Notes: generated by a model not told the origin, from the sequence alone. A stretch of 12,427 nt of DNA from Clostridiaceae bacterium (GCA_012512865.1 JAAZDH010000036.1:1-12427); one strand, 5' to 3'. Positions 5,958-12,427 are shown, counted from the stretch's first letter. A program made the numbers and translations.

Positions 5958-6236
5958 TTATATTATCCCCCTCTCCTCCTTCTCATCTACTCCATCCATT
6001 ATGGCCATAAAGTTGTCCTTCCATCGTTCTTCAGGAGCATCTTCGGTAATACCTATAATAAATCCGTTTCCTGGAGCTGCTTGTCCAATTAATTCTATGG
6101 TCTTACACTTAATACCTTCGAGAGAATTCAAATGCCATGCGCTTGGCCAGTTTATCCATAAATCTTTCCTACCAAATATGCTGCGGGCTTCCCTAACAGG
6201 AGGGCTCATACCAGGGTCACAAGCTTCAACTCTTGA
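5958..6236 (-). pseudogene. C-terminal remnant of a UroD-like (uroporphyrinogen decarboxylase family) protein
   Basis: About 90 residues remain of a protein normally near 350 long. VEACDPGMSPPVREARSIFG, DLWINWPSAWHL and the end (AAPGNGFIIGITEDAPEERW) match the C-terminal part of UroD/MtaA-like proteins of anaerobes. The frame upstream is closed by a stop near 6250 and no N-terminal half is found, so this is a truncated gene, not a small protein. The ATG at 6209 has no convincing ribosome site. It differs in sequence from the intact UroD-like protein at 9901-11022, so it is not a recent duplicate. It is the last piece of the minus-strand row of fragments and ends 8 bases before the terminator at 5902-5950. 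Confidence 0.6.
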
Positions 6237-6372
6237 AAAAGAAGTTTTTTAATTGATCTTTAGAGTCATAAATCACCAGTTCTCAAAATATTTTTCTAAA
6301 GCCTGCTAATTCATAATGTCACCCCATTTTACTTAATTGCCCTAGTATTTTTTCTCATTTCTCGCAAGCTGT

Positions 6373-6957
6373 CTAATTATTATCAATTAGCACCATAAAA
6401 ATGTCCGCACCCCCAAGTGAGGAATTTTCTCTTGCAACTTTCGGTATTTTTATTTTACAACAAATAAATAATGTACTATACCAAGGTTTAATAGCGAAAT
6501 TATAGAGAATAACCTCCAACCTCCTTACTTTGCCCTTACTTTCAGTAGATTCAGGATAATCTGTTTTTGATGGTTCACGCTTCGGAAGTATTTGGGTGGA
6601 TACCTTTGAAGTAACTTTGTACAATTTAGAATTTTTCATGCTGTCGACTACTTTAACTGATTCCAAGGATACTTCAGCATTTTCTTTTTTTAGAGCTCTA
6701 AAATTCAAGCAGTATAATTCTACATCACCATAAATAGGCTCTGCTTTGCCTATCCTGGTAAATGCTACACGCAGTTTGCCTTCTTCTATCACATGGTTTA
6801 TAGAAAATCCTTTATAAACTCCCGCAGATTCTTCTAGTCCCGGAATAAATACTATCAAATTAGCGTCATATGATAGAGCAGCCTCAAACCTATAAATGTC
6901 AGAAGCATTTTTAACACTTAGTTTTACTGTATATTTGCTTCCTATAAAGCCTTGATC
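6373..6957 (-). pseudogene. Fragment with a cohesin-like (secreted beta-sandwich) domain
   Basis: Open from about 6957 to the stop at 6373. The first ~110 residues look like a cohesin or cohesin-like domain: GSKYTVKLSVKNASDIYRFE, then AALSYDANLIVFIPG, KLRVAFTRIG and GDVELYCLNFRAL. This order (hydrophobic strands, N-A-S-D, SYD, then a VEL...F-A-L strand) is the typical pattern. Such domains occur in cellulosomal scaffoldins and in other secreted carbohydrate-active proteins of clostridia. There is no signal peptide or start codon before the domain. The frame opens right after a stop that overlaps the end of the AraC-type fragment, so the original N-terminus is gone. The C-terminal ~70 residues (from ILPKREPSKTDYPE) are not recognised. 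Domain call is by eye and moderate. Confidence 0.5.
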
Positions 6958-7298
6958 AAATATTCATTATCGCTCGACTCACCTCGAACCAGGCTTAAAA
7001 GCAGGTTGTTTCTTATAACAGGTTGGTATTTTTTAATCTCTATCATAAGTGTATTACGTTCAGCCAACAACTTGTTGATGCTTTTTTCTATTACATCAAA
7101 GTCCGAGTCCTTCTTTTGATGTTTTACTTCAACTATATTGATACTTGCAAGTATTTTCTTTAAAGGTTCCAAAAACTTGCGGGCCAGGAGAGTAAGTATT
7201 AATATACCAAGTACTAATGAGAATACAAAAATTTTAATAAAAGAGAAGAAAATACAATAAGATTTCCCTCTCTTTTGCATAATTCTTCTTTCAAACAT
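6942..7298 (-). pseudogene. Middle fragment of a membrane-bound AraC-type sensor regulator
   Basis: 118 residues with a membrane segment at about 19-41 (CIFFSFIKIFVFSLVLGILI), followed by FLEPLKKILASI. After that comes a helical linker (IEKSINKLLAERNTLMIEIKK) and LLLSLVRGES. This order is the juxtamembrane region of large AraC regulators that have an extracellular sensor, a HAMP-like segment and a C-terminal HTH, common next to glycoside-utilisation genes in Clostridia and Paenibacillus. Both the extracellular domain and the HTH are missing. A stop immediately precedes the ATG at 7298. The C-terminus ends at NEYLIKAL, where the cohesin-like frame takes over. I read it as a remnant bounded by deletions. 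Confidence 0.6.
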
Positions 7299-7327
7299 TT
7301 ATACCCTGTAGCTTTACACAATCTTAA

Positions 7328-8402
7328 TTAGCTCTTAATTAGATCCTTGATACGGAACATTTTCTTTTCCTTTATACTTTTATTTGCACAAATACCTATC
7401 ATAATGGACTTTACACCATCATAGGAACCAGCATAGTGATTCAATGGGTCAGGAAGATTACCTCTAAATATCATTTCAAGCAACCTTTCATCTCCTCCGC
7501 CATGCCCTCCTTTTGCTTTTGGAACATCATATGTAACAACTTCGCCTTTTCTGTTGAATAACTGTACCTGGTAAATTGGTTCACGAGCCCTATGGCCGCT
7601 ATGGTATTCCGCAGCTTCCAATCTGCCTCCAGTTCCATTAATACTGATTTTCCAACCCTCATACGGGCTATATGCTATTAATGAATAAGTTAGAATAGTT
7701 CCTTTATCATATTTTACCGTAACCGATATTGTGTCGTAAATATCTATTTCATCTGCAAATACACACCTGTCGCGGAAATAACCGTCTTCTTTTTCTGCGT
7801 TAAAGTAAAAATCTTTCATAAACGTATCTTCATGGTGTTTAACAGCAAACTCACATGTCTTTGCTTATTGACATGCGCTGCACCTTTCTCCCCTGTTTTC
7901 CCTGGTATAGCCATAGAACCTTAAATTTCCGTTAGCATATATTTCTTCTGGTTCCTCCTCAATCCACCAATTTACCAGGTTAAAATGATGGGTTGATTTA
8001 TGTACCAGGAGCCCTCCTGAATTTTCCATACGTCTATGCCATCTCCTGAAATATTCGGCACCATGATTTGTATCAAGGAGATATTCAAAATCTACGCTTA
8101 AAATTTTTCCTACGGCACCTTCTCTTACCAGCTCTTTTATTCTCATAACATAGGGTGCAAACCTGTAATTAAATGTTACTATAACCTTTTTCCCTGTCCT
8201 CTTTTCTGCTTCAAGTATTGCATTACACTTTTCATCATCAATAGTCATTGGTTTTTCCGTTATCGCGTCACATCCGTATTCCATGCTTTTTATTATATAC
8301 TCATGGTGAAATCTGTCTACAGTAGTAATTATTGCAGCATCAGGTTTAGTCTCTTCCATTATCAAATCATAATCCGTATAAACTGGAATACTTGGATCGG
8401 TA
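7328..8402 (-). pseudogene. Gfo/Idh/MocA-family oxidoreductase, N-terminally truncated, in-frame stop
   Basis: NAD(P)-dependent sugar dehydrogenase-type gene. The reading frame from about 8402 to 7328 is continuous except for one TAA at 7865-7867. Before the stop: PVYTDYDLIMEETKPDAAII (end of the Rossmann fold), EKPMTIDD (the family's EKP motif) and the second domain with HKSTHHFNLVNWW. The stop falls inside a cysteine motif: ERCSAC, Q, stop, then AKTCEF. After it the same frame continues (HHEDTFMKDFYFNAEKEDGY) to the end of the C-terminal domain (PLNHYAGSYDGVKSI). The GxGxxG nucleotide-binding start is missing; homology ends near 8402, where the AraC remnant on the other strand begins. Both defects indicate a dead gene. 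If only the stop existed, a sequencing error could be argued. Confidence 0.8.
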
Positions 8403-8671
8403 TTCTTATGTAATATGTTTTACATAAGTCAGTTCCACTTATGCCATACTTTTAAAGATATTACAGGAATAAGTATTATGGAATTTATAAATAGGAAGCG
8501 ATTGGTTGAGGCAAAAAAACTACTTAAATACACTAACCTTAGTATAACTGATATTTCAAATATGGTAGGCTTTAACAGTGTAAGTCGTTTTATAAGTCTT
8601 TTTTAAAAAAGTATGACTTAACTCCCAAAGCTTTCAAAAATAGCAGTGAATATCATGCTAGTAAAAAATGA
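8403..8671 (+). pseudogene. C-terminal HTH remnant of an AraC-family regulator, frameshifted
   Basis: The AraC double-HTH region is recognisable: FYISQFHLCHTFKDITGISI, EFINRKRLVEAKKLL, then LSITDISNMVGFNSVSRFIS. A one-base frameshift in the T/A run near 8598-8608 leads to a new frame that restores the family ending KKYDLTPKAFKNSSEYH, with a TGA at 8669-8671. The N-terminal two thirds are absent; the remnant starts where the oxidoreductase fragment (opposite strand) begins. Such regulators are often divergent from sugar-utilisation genes, which fits a former regulator/enzyme pair. Confidence 0.75.
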
Positions 8672-9013
8672 AAACTATCTATGGGAATTTTCAAGGATAA
8701 ATGATTTCGTTCAGATCGGTTAATAATGTTACTTGGGCGTTGCATTGTTAGTTTAAAAAAATATTACTCGTGCTTTAAGCCCTGAGCAACAGGAAAGAAT
8801 TTTGACAAAATTTCATGAATTATGTATAATAATTTATAAAAGAGTTGCATTTTTTATAAATATGCATTATTATATAAATAAAGGCAAATTTAACCATATA
8901 ATGATAGATACGTATTTATAAGGACGTAAATTGAAAAATATGCTGTCTTGTTCTCGTGGCTTAAATTCACAGGCAAGGCATTTGTTGAATATACAATTTA
9001 ATATGGCTGTATG
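8672..9013 (+). other. Leader/promoter region of the riboswitch transcript
   Basis: No supported gene. The region holds a perfect sigma-A promoter (8802-8830), a second possible one (8845-8873) and about 140-180 bases of AT-rich DNA before the aptamer. The inverted repeat TGCAT/ATGCA at 8846-8866 lies between the two. Confidence 0.5.
8802..8830 (+). promoter_or_regulatory. Consensus sigma-A promoter upstream of the c-di-GMP riboswitch
   Basis: TTGACA (8802-8807), exactly 17 bases, TATAAT (8825-8830): both hexamers match the consensus perfectly. Start near 8837. A second pair, TTGCAT (8845-8850), 17 bases, TATTAT (8868-8873), could start RNA near 8880. A strong constitutive promoter suits a gene whose control lies in the leader RNA. 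Confidence 0.75.
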
Positions 9014-9114
9014 ACATGCATGATAAGGGCATACTTACCGAAAGGTAAGGACGCAAAGCTATGGGTCTACGAGAGGGATTTCCCTCTTATGATCGCCAGG
9101 TTGCCAAGGCATGT
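9014..9114 (+). promoter_or_regulatory. Cyclic di-GMP-I riboswitch aptamer (GEMM-I)
   Basis: Closing helix ACATGC (9014-9019) with GCATGT (9109-9114). P2 is CTTACC-GAAA-GGTAAG (9034-9049), with the conserved GNRA tetraloop. The signature GGACGCAAAGC follows (9049-9059), then GGGTCTACG. The P3 arm is capped by AGAGGGA/TCCCTCT (9072-9087). The 3' strand ATCGCCAGGTTGCC (9092-9105) carries the tetraloop-receptor side and the C that pairs with the ligand in known structures. All named parts are read from the sequence; ligand specificity follows from the family. Downstream are a hairpin, an intrinsic terminator and the SinI-like gene, so it is expected to control that gene. Confidence 0.93.
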
Positions 9115-9182
9115 GAAGTATGTACAAATAATATAGTGCGTTATGTTTATTAAGTCTTATAAACATGGGCTAGTAATATAGA

Positions 9183-9225
9183 ATGCTAATTATAGCACTA
9201 ATTGGTAAGTGCTAATTATTAGCAT
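9183..9225 (+). promoter_or_regulatory. Large imperfect hairpin in the riboswitch expression platform
   Basis: ATGCTAATTATAGCACT (9183-9199) pairs with AGTGCTAATTATTAGCAT (9208-9225) with one bulge; loop of about 8 bases. A smaller hairpin follows (AATACT 9234-9239 with AGTATT 9249-9254). They may position or compete with the terminator fold; the switching partner is not obvious by eye. Confidence 0.6.
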
Positions 9226-9263
9226 GGAGTATTAATACTATTAACATCAGTATTCGAACTCAG

Positions 9264-9309
9264 AGCAGGCAACTTGGTAACTAATAACCTTGGTGCCTGC
9301 TTATTTTTT
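9264..9309 (+). terminator. Intrinsic terminator between c-di-GMP riboswitch and SinI-like gene
   Basis: AGCAGGCA (9264-9271) pairs perfectly with TGCCTGCT (9294-9301). Further in, GGT/ACC extend the stem past mismatches. The T tract TTATTTTTT runs 9301-9309. It lies 52 bases before the ATG of the SinI-like gene, where a transcriptional riboswitch would place it. Confidence 0.8.
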
Positions 9310-9361
9310 ATATAATAACCTGTATCTGACATTAAACGAGATATGAAAGGCGGAAAAACAG

Positions 9362-9544
9362 ATGCAAAAAAACAACATAACTTGCAATGATAACCTTTGT
9401 ATAATGGATAAAAATAATATACCAAGCGAATTGAGAAATGTCGGCGTGGAATTTATAAAGCTTGAAAGAGAGGTAGTAGCCAGGGGAATACCACCGGAAG
9501 ATGTTACGAAAATCATTTTAGCCATTAAAAACCTTAAAGGGTGA
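9362..9544 (+). CDS. SinI-like antirepressor (stand-alone SinI/SinR interaction domain)
   Basis: 60 residues with no HTH. Residues 20-58 (IPSELRNVGVEFIKLERE, then GIPPEDVTKIILAIKNL) align without gaps to the C-terminal domains of the two SinR-like regulators here. They also resemble B. subtilis SinI, which binds SinR through this helix-turn-helix hook and blocks DNA binding. Even the short linker before it (LCIMDKNN) matches regulator 2 (LVIMDTDS), so this gene probably arose by loss of the HTH from a sinR paralogue. The ATG follows AAAGGCGG (9346-9353) at 8 bases. It is the only gene behind the c-di-GMP-I riboswitch and terminator, so synthesis should depend on c-di-GMP. Predicted role: to titrate one or both SinR-like regulators. 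The family call is well supported; the partner and direction of effect are inferred. Confidence 0.85.
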   Translation: MQKNNITCNDNLCIMDKNNIPSELRNVGVEFIKLEREVVARGIPPEDVTKIILAIKNLKG

Positions 9545-9561
9545 TATTTTTACTGATGTTT

Positions 9562-9660
9562 TTACTTATATTTAAATAGAGGGCTTTTATAATCCTGGTT
9601 CTCGTACATAATGCAATTTATAACAATTTGTTTTATGTAAGGAACCCGCAGGTTGATGGT
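9562..9660 (-). pseudogene. Degraded copy of the LGVPYIKSI repeat protein
   Basis: On the minus strand the frame reads INLRVPYIKQIVINCIMYEN and ends QDYKSPLFKYK before TAA at 9564-9562. Aligned over 18 residues (9651-9598), 10 are identical to the second repeat of the protein at 1166-1438, and the DNA around GTTCCTTACAT is conserved. There is a stop about 15 codons before the TAA-side repeat's upstream end and no ATG/GTG/TTG with a ribosome site, so only one repeat survives. It converges on the SinI-like gene just as the intact copy converges on SinR-like regulator 1. Confidence 0.55.
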
Positions 9661-9771
9661 TTTTAAGGTTTATAATTGAAATTAATATATTCTATGCCAT
9701 TTATACAGATTTTATATATATGTCACTTTGAGACTTATGTAATAGTGTATAGCTTCCTCTCCTTTTTTTTG

Positions 9772-9808
9772 CCAAAAACACGGTAACAAAACCATCCTGG
9801 TTTAACCG
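9772..9808 (-). terminator. Intrinsic terminator of the UroD-like gene
   Basis: On the minus strand CGGTTAAACCA (9808-9798) folds back on TGGTTTTGTTACCG (9794-9781), followed by TGTTTTTGG. It lies about 90 bases past the stop at 9901. Confidence 0.6.
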
Positions 9809-9900
9809 CCATGCTTTAATGCGCTTATTCCTACTATTTTACTCGGAATAAGAAACAAATTGCAAACGCACGTTGGAATATGAAAAAACCTTTCAACCGT

Positions 9901-11022
9901 TTACTTCATTCCAAACATCTTCTCCTTTAAATCAAGATAAAACAGGTAGTTTTCCGGGGTCACATCGGGTGGGCAACGATGGTCGCAAAATGGTATATAA
10001 CCTCCCCTTTCAACAAGCGGAACAAGGGTTTCAAGATATTCTGCTATGGCTTCTTTCCCTTCTATGAGTTTTGTTTTATCCACCCCTCCCATGATTCGCA
10101 AATCTCTGCCGTATTCATTAAGCAATTCAGCCGGGTGTGCACAGCTGTTTACTTCGAACGGGAAAAGGCAATTTATCCCGCCCTCAAGAAAATGTGGAAG
10201 AAGCGGTCTCACATCACCGTCACAATCGGTATACCACAAGTCAATACCTGCTTTTCGGAGCTTATCGCTTATTCGCTTGTACCTGGGTACCACAACATTC
10301 TTAAAAAAGTCCACGGAAACAATGGGGCCGTTTTTGAAACATATATCCTCCCACCCCGAGGCAAAATCAAAATCAAAATGCGGCAATACCTGGTCAAGGA
10401 AGTCTTCAACCAGCACACAGCAAGTCTCAACCATATCTTCAACCATTTCCGGGTAATCATAGCATGCATATGCCAAGCCTTCAAATGTAAGCATGTCACG
10501 GATTCTCCCGATCATTGAACCACAGTTGACTCCAAGGGGGTAATCCCTGTCATCAGGATGTATTACCTTCAGCTTTTCAATATTTACCTTCCTGGCAGGG
10601 TCGTCCCTCCTGAACCTTTCTTCTTTCACCCGTTTCCAATCACCAGGTGTTTTTATTGAAGACTCAATAAAATGCGGAATTGTATCATGGCCGTCTTTCG
10701 GGATTTCTGCCAGCAAACCATTAGAATTTATAATAATCAAGGTATTTTCCTTCTCCTCCACCACTTCATTCTTGAAATGAGGATTCATCCATATAACTCC
10801 GGATATAACAGCAATCTTGTCAAAATTAAAGAATATATCGGCTTGAGCATTGTTCATAACACCATTATTTACAAATATATCCCAACTTTGAAAATTCTCG
10901 TCCCAATAGCCAAATTCCATGTTAAAACAACGGTCTACCGGTTTGTAATGCATTTGATTGTTGAACCTTTCCCTGTCGGTCATCGTACTCTTCCACTTTT
11001 CTCTTATCGGTTTAATTTCCAT
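9901..11022 (-). CDS. UroD/MtaA-like protein (uroporphyrinogen decarboxylase family)
   Basis: 373 residues, full length for the group. It begins with the typical TDRERFNNQMHYKPVDR and carries WYTDCDGDVRPLLPHFLEGG (263-282), then INCLFPFEVNSCAHPAELL. The C-terminal motif is GGYIPFCDHRCPPDVTPENY. This branch is distinct from true heme-pathway HemE: no haem genes are nearby, and the conserved Cys/His residues near the C-terminus (CDHRC) recall the metal-binding methyl-transfer branch (MtaA/CmuA-like). These proteins are common in anaerobes beside sugar or methyl-compound genes, mostly with unknown substrates. The ATG at 11022 follows GGGAG (11035-11031) at 8 bases; the GTG at 11031 overlaps that site and is rejected. 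It has its own promoter and terminator, so it is probably monocistronic. The substrate cannot be told. Confidence 0.85.
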   Translation of the reverse strand: MEIKPIREKWKSTMTDRERFNNQMHYKPVDRCFNMEFGYWDENFQSWDIFVNNGVMNNAQADIFFNFDKIAVISGVIWMNPHFKNEVVEEKENTLIIINSNGLLAEIPKDGHDTIPHFIESSIKTPGDWKRVKEERFRRDDPARKVNIEKLKVIHPDDRDYPLGVNCGSMIGRIRDMLTFEGLAYACYDYPEMVEDMVETCCVLVEDFLDQVLPHFDFDFASGWEDICFKNGPIVSVDFFKNVVVPRYKRISDKLRKAGIDLWYTDCDGDVRPLLPHFLEGGINCLFPFEVNSCAHPAELLNEYGRDLRIMGGVDKTKLIEGKEAIAEYLETLVPLVERGGYIPFCDHRCPPDVTPENYLFYLDLKEKMFGMK

Positions 11023-11118
11023 TTTATACACTCCCTTATTTCATTAGCAATAAAAATGTTTCATTTTAACTGGTATCACAATTCGTGCAATAACTACAGC
11101 AATAATCATAATAATCAT

Positions 11119-11147
11119 ATTATAAGGTTAAATATGATAAATATCAA
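11119..11147 (-). promoter_or_regulatory. Promoter of the UroD-like gene
   Basis: Minus strand: TTGATA (11147-11142), 17-base spacer, TATAAT (11124-11119). Leader of about 90 bases to the ATG at 11022. Confidence 0.65.
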
Positions 11148-11194
11148 TACAGTTGAGTGTATACTAATGAAAATATTAACCGCTGAACGTATTC

Positions 11195-12427
11195 TTACTC
11201 TTCCGATTTTATTACCTCGGTAAATTTTTCCACCACCCGGGGGTCAAACTGGGTGCCCGAATTCCTTTTTATTTCTTCAAAGGCCTCTTCCTTGGATATG
11301 GCCTGCCTGTATGACCTGTTGGTAACCATCGCATCGTAAGCGTCAACCACCGCCAGTATCCGGCAGGGCAAAGGTATTTGCTCACCTTTCAGCCCGAACG
11401 GGTAACCTTTTCCGTCCCAGCGTTCGTGATGATGAAATATGTATTCGGCTATACTTGCCAATTCAGGTGTATTGCGTGCAATCCTGTATCCTATCTCGGG
11501 ATGTTTTTTTATTTCCCTCCAATCATTTGGAGTAAGCAGGCCGGCCTTCAGCAGGACATTTTCATTGACTCCCACCTTGCCAATATCATGAAGTACCGCA
11601 AGGAGGGACAAATCATCCAGTTCCCTTCTCGAAAGGTTCAACTTCTCTCCTATCCTGATACAGTATTTTTGCAGCCTCTCTGCATGTTCCTGCGTCTCTA
11701 TACTCTTGGCAAAAAGTATGGTCAAAAGGGCATTGATGATCCCGTTCCTGAAACTCTTCCCTTCCAGCAGTTTCCTGCGGTACAGCCATTCTTCCGCCTC
11801 CTTGATTGTATGCCTGAGACTTTCATTCTCGTTAACCTTGACAGCATAACCAAGGGAAACGCTAAGCTTTATCATTGCATCCAAATCGCTTTCCTGGCAG
11901 TTTTGCCTTATCTTATCTATCATGTTTTCCGCCGTTTCTGCGTCAGCATTGGGCATCAGGATAAGAAATTCGTCTCCTCCCCATCTTCCTACAATATCTT
12001 CTTCACGGCAACTTTCCTTTATTATTTTAACCGCCCTTTGCAAAAGCCTGTCCCCTGCTTCATGCCCGAAAATATCATTCGCAAGCTTCAAGCCGTTAAC
12101 ATCCCCCATAATCACGGCATATGGCACTTTGCTTGACTTGTCCACCTGCTTGATTTTTTCTTCCATGAAACGCCGGTTGTAGATACCCGTAAGGGCATCA
12201 TGGTAACTCAAATATAAAATCTGTTTTTGCTGTTCTCTATCCTTGGTAACATCACGGAAAACCATTACCACCCCGTAAATTTCCCCATTGTCGCCCTTAA
12301 TGGGGGCAGCGCTGTCAGCTATCGGTATATGATTTCCAAGCTTGTCAATTAAGATGGTATGATTGGCAAGCCCTGCAATCCTTCCCGAGCCAAGCATCTT
12401 GGCAACCGGGTCCTCGGCCTTTTCTCC
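11195..12427 (-). CDS. PAS-GGDEF-HD-GYP protein (c-di-GMP synthesis and hydrolysis), 5' end outside the window
   Basis: 410 residues are visible; the frame is open to the right edge. Counting from the ATG at 12397, residues 1-52 are the end of a PAS domain (DSAAPIKGDNGEIYGVVMVF). The GGDEF domain spans about 60-215, with DALTGIYNRRF (67-77), an intact GGDEF (140-144) and the inhibitory RxxD site REED (131-134) at the canonical five-residue distance. The HD-GYP domain spans about 220-395, with HD (270-271) followed by IGK, the HHERWDGKGYP motif (323-333) and VVDAYDA (350-356). All catalytic residues I can check are present, so it could both make and break c-di-GMP; in such fusions one activity often dominates. 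An upstream sensory region is likely. It is the only c-di-GMP enzyme in the window and lies 1.7 kb from the riboswitch-controlled SinI-like gene. Confidence 0.92.
   Translation of the reverse strand, partial: GEKAEDPVAKMLGSGRIAGLANHTILIDKLGNHIPIADSAAPIKGDNGEIYGVVMVFRDVTKDREQQKQILYLSYHDALTGIYNRRFMEEKIKQVDKSSKVPYAVIMGDVNGLKLANDIFGHEAGDRLLQRAVKIIKESCREEDIVGRWGGDEFLILMPNADAETAENMIDKIRQNCQESDLDAMIKLSVSLGYAVKVNENESLRHTIKEAEEWLYRRKLLEGKSFRNGIINALLTILFAKSIETQEHAERLQKYCIRIGEKLNLSRRELDDLSLLAVLHDIGKVGVNENVLLKAGLLTPNDWREIKKHPEIGYRIARNTPELASIAEYIFHHHERWDGKGYPFGLKGEQIPLPCRILAVVDAYDAMVTNRSYRQAISKEEAFEEIKRNSGTQFDPRVVEKFTEVIKSEE

Larger units (their letters stand above)
9545..9900. other. Intergenic region between the SinI-like and UroD-like genes
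   Basis: Contains the decayed repeat copy (9562-9660), the terminator of the UroD-like gene (9772-9808) and an inverted repeat CTTATTCC/GGAATAAG (9824-9831 with 9845-9852) without a T run. No complete gene seen. No clear plus-strand terminator for the SinI-like gene is visible. Confidence 0.5.

Noticed and set aside
7865..7867. Stop-codon recoding (for example selenocysteine or pyrrolysine) in the oxidoreductase
   Set aside because: The codon is TAA, not TGA or TAG, and the gene also lacks its N-terminus, so decay is the simpler reading.
9979..10518. Plus-strand open frames of 136-179 residues over the UroD-like gene
   Set aside because: Antisense shadows of a well-supported full-length protein; no start signals.
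11378..12136. 252-residue plus-strand open frame opposite the GGDEF-HD-GYP gene
   Set aside because: It lies entirely antisense to a gene with clear catalytic motifs, has no ribosome site, and its composition (Cys/Phe/Pro-rich) is that of a shadow frame.

Overview
The window looks like a low-GC Firmicutes chromosome, most likely an anaerobic Clostridia member. The signs are AT-rich intergenic DNA, strong GGAGG-type ribosome sites with ATG/GTG/TTG starts, near-consensus sigma-A promoters, a LoaP-type NusG paralogue, a corrinoid/UroD-like protein and a cohesin-like domain fragment. The cohesin-like domain hints at the cellulolytic clostridia, but that is inference. No mobile element, tRNA, rRNA or CRISPR array is visible.

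Layout. 1-331 (minus): 5' part of a second CpsD-type tyrosine kinase gene, broken by a one-base deletion in its Walker A codons. 789-1139 (plus): SinR-like regulator 1, divergent from that kinase. 1166-1438 (minus): small protein with two copies of an 18-residue repeat. 1816-4760 (minus): exopolysaccharide control operon read cpsC, cpsD, cpsB, loaP. 5531-5890 (plus): SinR-like regulator 2, divergent from the operon. About 5958-8671: decayed fragments (UroD-like C-terminus, cohesin-like domain, middle of an AraC-type sensor regulator, Gfo/Idh/MocA oxidoreductase with a nonsense codon, AraC C-terminus), apparently the remains of a carbohydrate-utilisation locus. 8802-9544 (plus): consensus promoter, c-di-GMP-I riboswitch, intrinsic terminator, then a 60-residue SinI-like protein. 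9901-11022 (minus): intact UroD-like protein. 11195-12427 (minus): PAS-GGDEF-HD-GYP protein running off the right edge.

How the parts may work together. In Bacillus subtilis SinR represses the eps operon, whose first genes encode a CpsC/CpsD-type pair, and SinI antagonises SinR through a shared helical domain. Here two SinR-like proteins each sit divergent to a CpsD-type module. A third, HTH-less paralogue carries only the SinI/SinR interaction domain, and its transcript begins with a c-di-GMP riboswitch and terminator. A protein with both c-di-GMP synthesis and hydrolysis domains lies 1.7 kb away. The inferred circuit is c-di-GMP -> riboswitch -> SinI-like antagonist -> release of SinR-like regulators -> exopolysaccharide genes, with LoaP antitermination as a further layer. 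The parts are read from the sequence; the wiring is inference.
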